Below are positions 12,098-15,074 of a stretch of DNA of 15,074 bases, piece by piece. This DNA comes from Promethearchaeota archaeon (GTDB lineage: Archaea; Asgardarchaeota; Lokiarchaeia; Sigynarchaeales; SOKP01): NCBI GenBank assembly GCA_019058515.1, contig JAHPYY010000140.1, forward strand, positions 1-15,074, written 5' to 3'. The position numbers and the translations under genes are program-made. The notes below the pieces were generated by a model. The model was not told where the DNA came from and searched no databases. It saw only the letters and a program-made list of their open reading frames with translations. The first letter of the stretch is position 1; each line of letters opens with the position of its first letter.

Positions 12098-13027
12098 ATG
12101 ATAAAAAAAAAGAAAATAGGTATAATTTCGGGAAAGGGGGGCGTCGGTAAAACCTCTTTAGCAGCTTCATTAGCGAGCTTAACGAGAAATGACCCTGATA
12201 CCGACGCAATTGTGATGGATTGTGATGTCGATGCCCCAAATCTAGCATTAATATTACCACCAGCGAACGGAAACGGAATAAAAAGTCTAGATACTTTCAC
12301 CACTCTCAAAGCCACATTTCTCGAGAGTAAATGCGTGAATTGTAAACTTTGCTATGAAGAACATCTCTGTGAGTTTCACGCTCTTAAATGGGACGATGAA
12401 CACAATATTCCCATCGTAGATTACTTGGCGTGTGAAGGCTGTGGTGCTTGTAAAGTTTTGTGTCCCGAACACGCCTTTGAGATAAAAACTGTAAAAAGTG
12501 GCGAGATAATTTCCTATAAAACAGAACTTGAAATGGCTTTAGTTTATGGCAAAACAAGATTAGGAAGTACAACTTCTGGAAAATTGGTTTCAGATGTAAA
12601 AGAGTATGCTGAGACGCTCGATGATTATTCAAGAAGTAATTCCATTATAATTGATGGCCCTCCGGGAATAGGATGTCCAGTAATTGCCACGCTTTCGGGA
12701 TTAGATTACGTAATCACTATTACAGAGCCTACACCTTCGGGATTGCACGATGTAAGTCGGGCAATTGAGGTGGTACAACAATTCAATATACCTTTTGGAA
12801 TCATTATTAACAAATACGATATAGATAGTCCGTTTAAGGATAAGTTTAACAAATTTTTAATTGAAACAGATTATTATGTACTGGGCCGAATTCCTTTCGA
12901 TTTTTCGATACCAGAAGCGATGTCATACGGAAAACCTGTAGTGGATTTTAACCCAACTTCGAAGGCAAGTTCAGCTATAAAAGATATTTACGAAAGGTTA
13001 AAAATAATTTTAAAAAAAAACGATTAA
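12098..13027 (+). CDS. MinD-family ATPase with two ferredoxin clusters (2)
   Basis: Second COG1149-type ATPase, also 309 residues but clearly diverged from the first. Walker A at 11-19 (SGKGGVGKT), VMDCDVDAPNLAL, ferredoxin Cys C79-C82-C85-C91 (CX2CX2CX5C, one motif stretched) and C112-C115-C118-C122-P, then GKTRLGSTTSGKLVSDVKE, Walker B-like IIIDGPPGIGCPV, and ITITEPTPSGLHDVSRAIEV with NKYD for the adenine pocket. The ribosome binding site GGAGGG lies in the end of the preceding gene, 7 nt before ATG 12098, which starts immediately after the TAA: tight translational coupling. Unequal Cys spacing and Walker sequences suggest the two ATPases are not redundant. Confidence 0.94.
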   Translation: MIKKKKIGIISGKGGVGKTSLAASLASLTRNDPDTDAIVMDCDVDAPNLALILPPANGNGIKSLDTFTTLKATFLESKCVNCKLCYEEHLCEFHALKWDDEHNIPIVDYLACEGCGACKVLCPEHAFEIKTVKSGEIISYKTELEMALVYGKTRLGSTTSGKLVSDVKEYAETLDDYSRSNSIIIDGPPGIGCPVIATLSGLDYVITITEPTPSGLHDVSRAIEVVQQFNIPFGIIINKYDIDSPFKDKFNKFLIETDYYVLGRIPFDFSIPEAMSYGKPVVDFNPTSKASSAIKDIYERLKIILKKND

Positions 13028-13054
13028 GTTTAATTGCTTTTATTTTCTTTTAAC
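13028..13054 (+). terminator. T-rich end of the MinD operon
   Basis: T-rich tracts (TGCTTTTATTTTCTTTTAAC) follow the stop of the last cluster gene, before the convergent radical SAM gene. Plausible archaeal terminator. Confidence 0.4.
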
Positions 13055-13102
13055 TAATATTTCCTATTTTACGGATTAATTTAAATAATAGATATCAGAA
13101 TT

Positions 13103-14032
13103 TTAAGGTAATTTCCAAAATATCTTATCAGAATAGGAAATATTTTTAATCTTTTTTTGAAATTTAAGTTGCTCTAACTTTTGTAGAATCGAATTTTTTT
13201 CTAATTCTTTAGAGGAAAATGTTTCGATAATTTGTTCTTGTCGCATAGGATGCCGCTCAATTATATTTAAAAGTTCCTTTTCAAAGTCTAGTGAAAATAC
13301 GTTAAATTTTCCTATCTCCGGAAAATTAATATTGTTATACTCTCCAAAAATTTCATTCAAAAGCGAGATGAGGCTTTTATCTGGAATTTTAACCCATTTT
13401 TCTGCCGGGGGTCTTATTGGAACATTTAAATCGATCCTATCTGGTTTAATTAAATCAATTAAATCCTTAATTTTTAGCAACTCTTCCCTTGAATCGTTAA
13501 TACCCTTTACCAACATTATTTCTACCCAAAATTTTCCCTTGAACTCTCTTCTGAAAGCTATTAATCCTTGAAGCATGGTATTAAATTTGATCGAGGGGTG
13601 CGGCCGGTTAATCCTAATGAAAGTCTTTTCGTCTCCAGCGTCCAAGCTCGGTAAAACGGCGTCAGCGCTCATTAGAGCATCTCTCACGCTTTTCTCGTAA
13701 AACAAACTGCCATTTGTAATAACGCAAATAGGGTTATTTGATAACCTTCTAGCTGTCTTTATCAGGTCCATTAAATCCAGATATAAGGTCGGTTCTCCAC
13801 TTCCAACAAATGTTATGTAATCTATGCGGTTTTCGTGTAACTTTATTGTTTTATTCATCTCATCGATAATTTCTTCTCTAGGATAAAAGTTTTGGCGCCT
13901 ATTAGTAAAGTTCGTTGTTTTCCCTAATTGACAGTAGACGCATTGATAATTACATGTTTTAGAGGGAATTGGATCAATTCCTAAGGACATTCCTAATCTT
14001 CTGCTAGGAACAGGGCCATAAACAAATTTCAT
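13103..14032 (-). CDS. Radical SAM protein, COG0731-like
   Basis: A 309-residue radical SAM enzyme. It begins MKFVYGPVPSRRLGMSLGID, characteristic of the COG0731-type Fe-S oxidoreductases, with C27-NYQ-C31-VY-C34 (CX3CX2C) for the SAM-binding cluster and GSGEPTL (77-83) as the GGE-type SAM motif. The segment SADAVLPSLDAGDEKTFIRINRPHP and the MLVKGINDS strand complete the barrel. Residues ~255-309 (ERHPMRQEQIIETF...IFWKLP) look like a small winged helix-turn-helix extension. No second Fe-S motif is seen. Substrate unknown. ATG 14032 gives the family N-terminus. It converges on the MinD genes across 75 nt and could provide a maturation step for the same metalloprotein system, but only position supports this. 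Confidence 0.9.
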   Translation of the reverse strand: MKFVYGPVPSRRLGMSLGIDPIPSKTCNYQCVYCQLGKTTNFTNRRQNFYPREEIIDEMNKTIKLHENRIDYITFVGSGEPTLYLDLMDLIKTARRLSNNPICVITNGSLFYEKSVRDALMSADAVLPSLDAGDEKTFIRINRPHPSIKFNTMLQGLIAFRREFKGKFWVEIMLVKGINDSREELLKIKDLIDLIKPDRIDLNVPIRPPAEKWVKIPDKSLISLLNEIFGEYNNINFPEIGKFNVFSLDFEKELLNIIERHPMRQEQIIETFSSKELEKNSILQKLEQLKFQKKIKNISYSDKIFWKLP

Positions 14033-14223
14033 AATTTAGTAAATAATTAATAATTAGATTGTCGAAATGAACTCAAAATTCAGCATTTCAATTTTTACTT
14101 TGAACACACTTTTCACATACCCACAATAACCACGAAAATTTATAATAGTTCTCAGAAAATTTCTAATTAATACTCAAATTATTATAAATTAATGGTTTAA
14201 GACGATATAGGCCTCTAATTATA

Positions 14224-14715
14224 TTACTCAGTGTTAAATTTAATTTTACGACTGATTTTAAAAAAATCAATGAAACTAGAGACATCCATATTCGACTTTA
14301 CCCCTTTAACGGTTTTAACTTTTTTGTTTATAAATCTCCACAATTCTTTTTCGTTTTCAGCGATAACCCTAATAATAAGATCGTGATCACCTGTTGTCGT
14401 CCCAACCATTTGGATTTGATCCTCAGAGGCAAGAGTTTCTGCAATATCGTTCATTTTTAATGGATCTACAGATAATCCCACCAAAGCAGTTGTGCGATAA
14501 CCAACTTTAAATGGATTAACAATAGTTCCTTCTTTTTCTATAATTCCAGTGTCAATCATATTTTGGACTCTATTATGAACGGAACTACCTGCCATTCCTA
14601 TTTTTTCGCCGATTTGTTTGAAAGTAATTTTGTAACTTTCTTGAAGAATGTTGAGGATTTTTTTATCAGTATCGTCCAGTTTATAATCATCTGATCGACT
14701 TGAAATTGACACCAT
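14224..14715 (-). CDS. Lrp/AsnC-family transcription regulator
   Basis: A 163-residue Lrp/AsnC regulator. Residues 12-62 are the helix-turn-helix (LDDTDKKILNILQES, KITFKQIGEKIGMAGSSVHNRVQNMIDTGII); a linker EGTIVNPFKVGY leads to the RAM ligand-binding and oligomerisation domain with ALVGLSVDP, the QIQMVGTTTGDHDLIIRVIA core, and WRFINKKVKTVKGVKSNMD. A C-terminal Lys-rich tail follows. ATG 14715 is preceded by a ~10-residue Ser-rich lead before the first helix. Ligand and targets cannot be told; the 8-bp inverted repeat 80 nt upstream might be its own operator. It lies on the same strand as the radical SAM gene but 191 nt upstream, with room for a separate promoter. Confidence 0.93.
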   Translation of the reverse strand: MVSISSRSDDYKLDDTDKKILNILQESYKITFKQIGEKIGMAGSSVHNRVQNMIDTGIIEKEGTIVNPFKVGYRTTALVGLSVDPLKMNDIAETLASEDQIQMVGTTTGDHDLIIRVIAENEKELWRFINKKVKTVKGVKSNMDVSSFIDFFKISRKIKFNTE

Positions 14716-14795
14716 TATCTGTAAATTTCTTTTTTATGATTACAGTATTGGTTTCATACAATAAAAAATCTACTCTTTTTTTAGGAAAAAAGGTA

Positions 14796-14812
14796 TTTTT
14801 ATTCAATAAAAA
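14796..14812. repeat. Perfect 8-bp inverted repeat upstream of the lrp-like gene
   Basis: TTTTTATT-C-AATAAAAA, symmetric about one base, 81-97 nt upstream of the Lrp start. Could be an operator, or low-complexity A/T symmetry. Confidence 0.4.
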
Positions 14813-14925
14813 ATAGAGATCTTCGAACTGTATTCGGAAAAAAGTGGAAATAGAACAATTTTACAAAAAATTGAAATTGCCAAATAAATATGATCAAATA
14901 AACTAACAAATCTTAGTAGTCTCTA

Positions 14926-14935
14926 TGTATAAATG
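14926..14935 (+). promoter_or_regulatory. TATA box of the right-edge gene
   Basis: TGTATAAATG, centred about 28 nt before ATG 14959, which predicts a leaderless transcript starting at or near that codon. Confidence 0.45.
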
Positions 14936-14958
14936 TTATGCTTTTTACTAATAATGTA

Positions 14959-15074
14959 ATGAAATCTTCCGAAGCATGTAAATTATTACAAATCACGAAG
15001 CCTACATTGTATAAATATAAAGACAATGGTCTTTTAAAAGCTAGTCGGTTACCAAACGGATATTGGGATTTTGA
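14959..15074 (+). CDS. MerR-type HTH protein, possibly IS607-like recombinase (partial)
   Basis: Only the first 38 codons are in the window. MKSSEACKLLQITKPTLYKY, then a KDNGLLKASRLPNGYWDF segment, is a MerR-type helix-turn-helix with its wing. This arrangement (a short HTH at the extreme N-terminus, then R-L/T-P-N/G-G-Y/H) is what IS607-family serine recombinases have before their catalytic domain; MerR regulators and excisionase-like proteins are alternatives that cannot be excluded from the fragment. An in-frame ATG at 14938 would add seven residues (MLFTNNV); the TATA box at 14926-14935 favours 14959. If it is a recombinase, an IS607-type element begins here and a TnpB-like gene may follow outside the window. 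Confidence 0.6.
   Translation, partial: MKSSEACKLLQITKPTLYKYKDNGLLKASRLPNGYWDF

Noticed and set aside
12617..12630. TCGAT-GATT-ATTCA resembling the operator
   Set aside because: Two mismatches in one half and it lies inside the second MinD coding sequence.

Overview
The window looks like a piece of the genome of an anaerobic archaeon. It is very A+T-rich, uses many TTG and GTG starts, has TATA-like boxes 20-30 nt upstream of starts, and carries several GGTGAT/GGAGG-type ribosome binding sites. It encodes an archaeal-type CO dehydrogenase/acetyl-CoA synthase alpha subunit (CdhA), a heterodisulfide reductase B subunit (HdrB), a luciferase-like F420-type oxidoreductase and many Fe-S proteins. 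I cannot fix the lineage; an Asgard- or methanogen-related anaerobe is my guess.

Layout. 0.1-1.5 kb: three small plus-strand genes (a TIGR04076-like protein, a four-cluster polyferredoxin, a 69-residue Cys protein). 1.5-2.3 kb: a minus-strand NifX/ORP-like protein with a His-rich tail, divergent from cdhA across a 324-nt promoter region. 2.3-5.0 kb: cdhA without the rest of the Cdh operon, then a thioredoxin. 5.0-6.2 kb: a minus-strand block with a tRNA 3'-end fragment, the LLM oxidoreductase and a 50-residue protein, with a diverged ~49-bp direct repeat flanking the oxidoreductase. 6.3-7.3 kb: hdrB, whose reading frame is broken near codon 11 by exactly 31 nt that sit in a hairpin. 7.4-7.9 kb: a GNAT acetyltransferase. 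8.1-9.4 kb: a Mrp/NBP35 ATPase and an IscU/NifU-type scaffold. 9.7-13.0 kb: five genes in a row (DUF5320-like Gly/Trp-rich protein, DtxR-family regulator, second NifX/ORP-like protein with a GMGGGR-repeat tail, and two tandem MinD ATPases each with two ferredoxin clusters). 13.1-14.7 kb: minus-strand radical SAM protein and Lrp/AsnC regulator. The right edge cuts a gene with a MerR-type helix-turn-helix, possibly an IS607-type recombinase.

How it may work together. NifX-like proteins, MinD/Mrp ATPases with ferredoxin domains and an IscU scaffold are metal-cofactor assembly or storage proteins. The set resembles the 'orange protein' (ORP) clusters of sulfate reducers. A palindrome TGAAT-N4-ATTCA occurs perfectly three times, all in promoter regions: one before the first NifX-like gene and two, 63 bp apart, before the five-gene cluster. 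A one-mismatch copy lies in the cdhA promoter. The DtxR-family protein inside the cluster is the obvious candidate reader, which would tie CO dehydrogenase and the NifX/MinD proteins into one metal-responsive regulon. That link is inference.

The most unusual observation is the interrupted hdrB: deleting 31 nt between two TATAAT repeats restores the full N-terminal motif and the exact CX31CC spacing of the first CCG domain.
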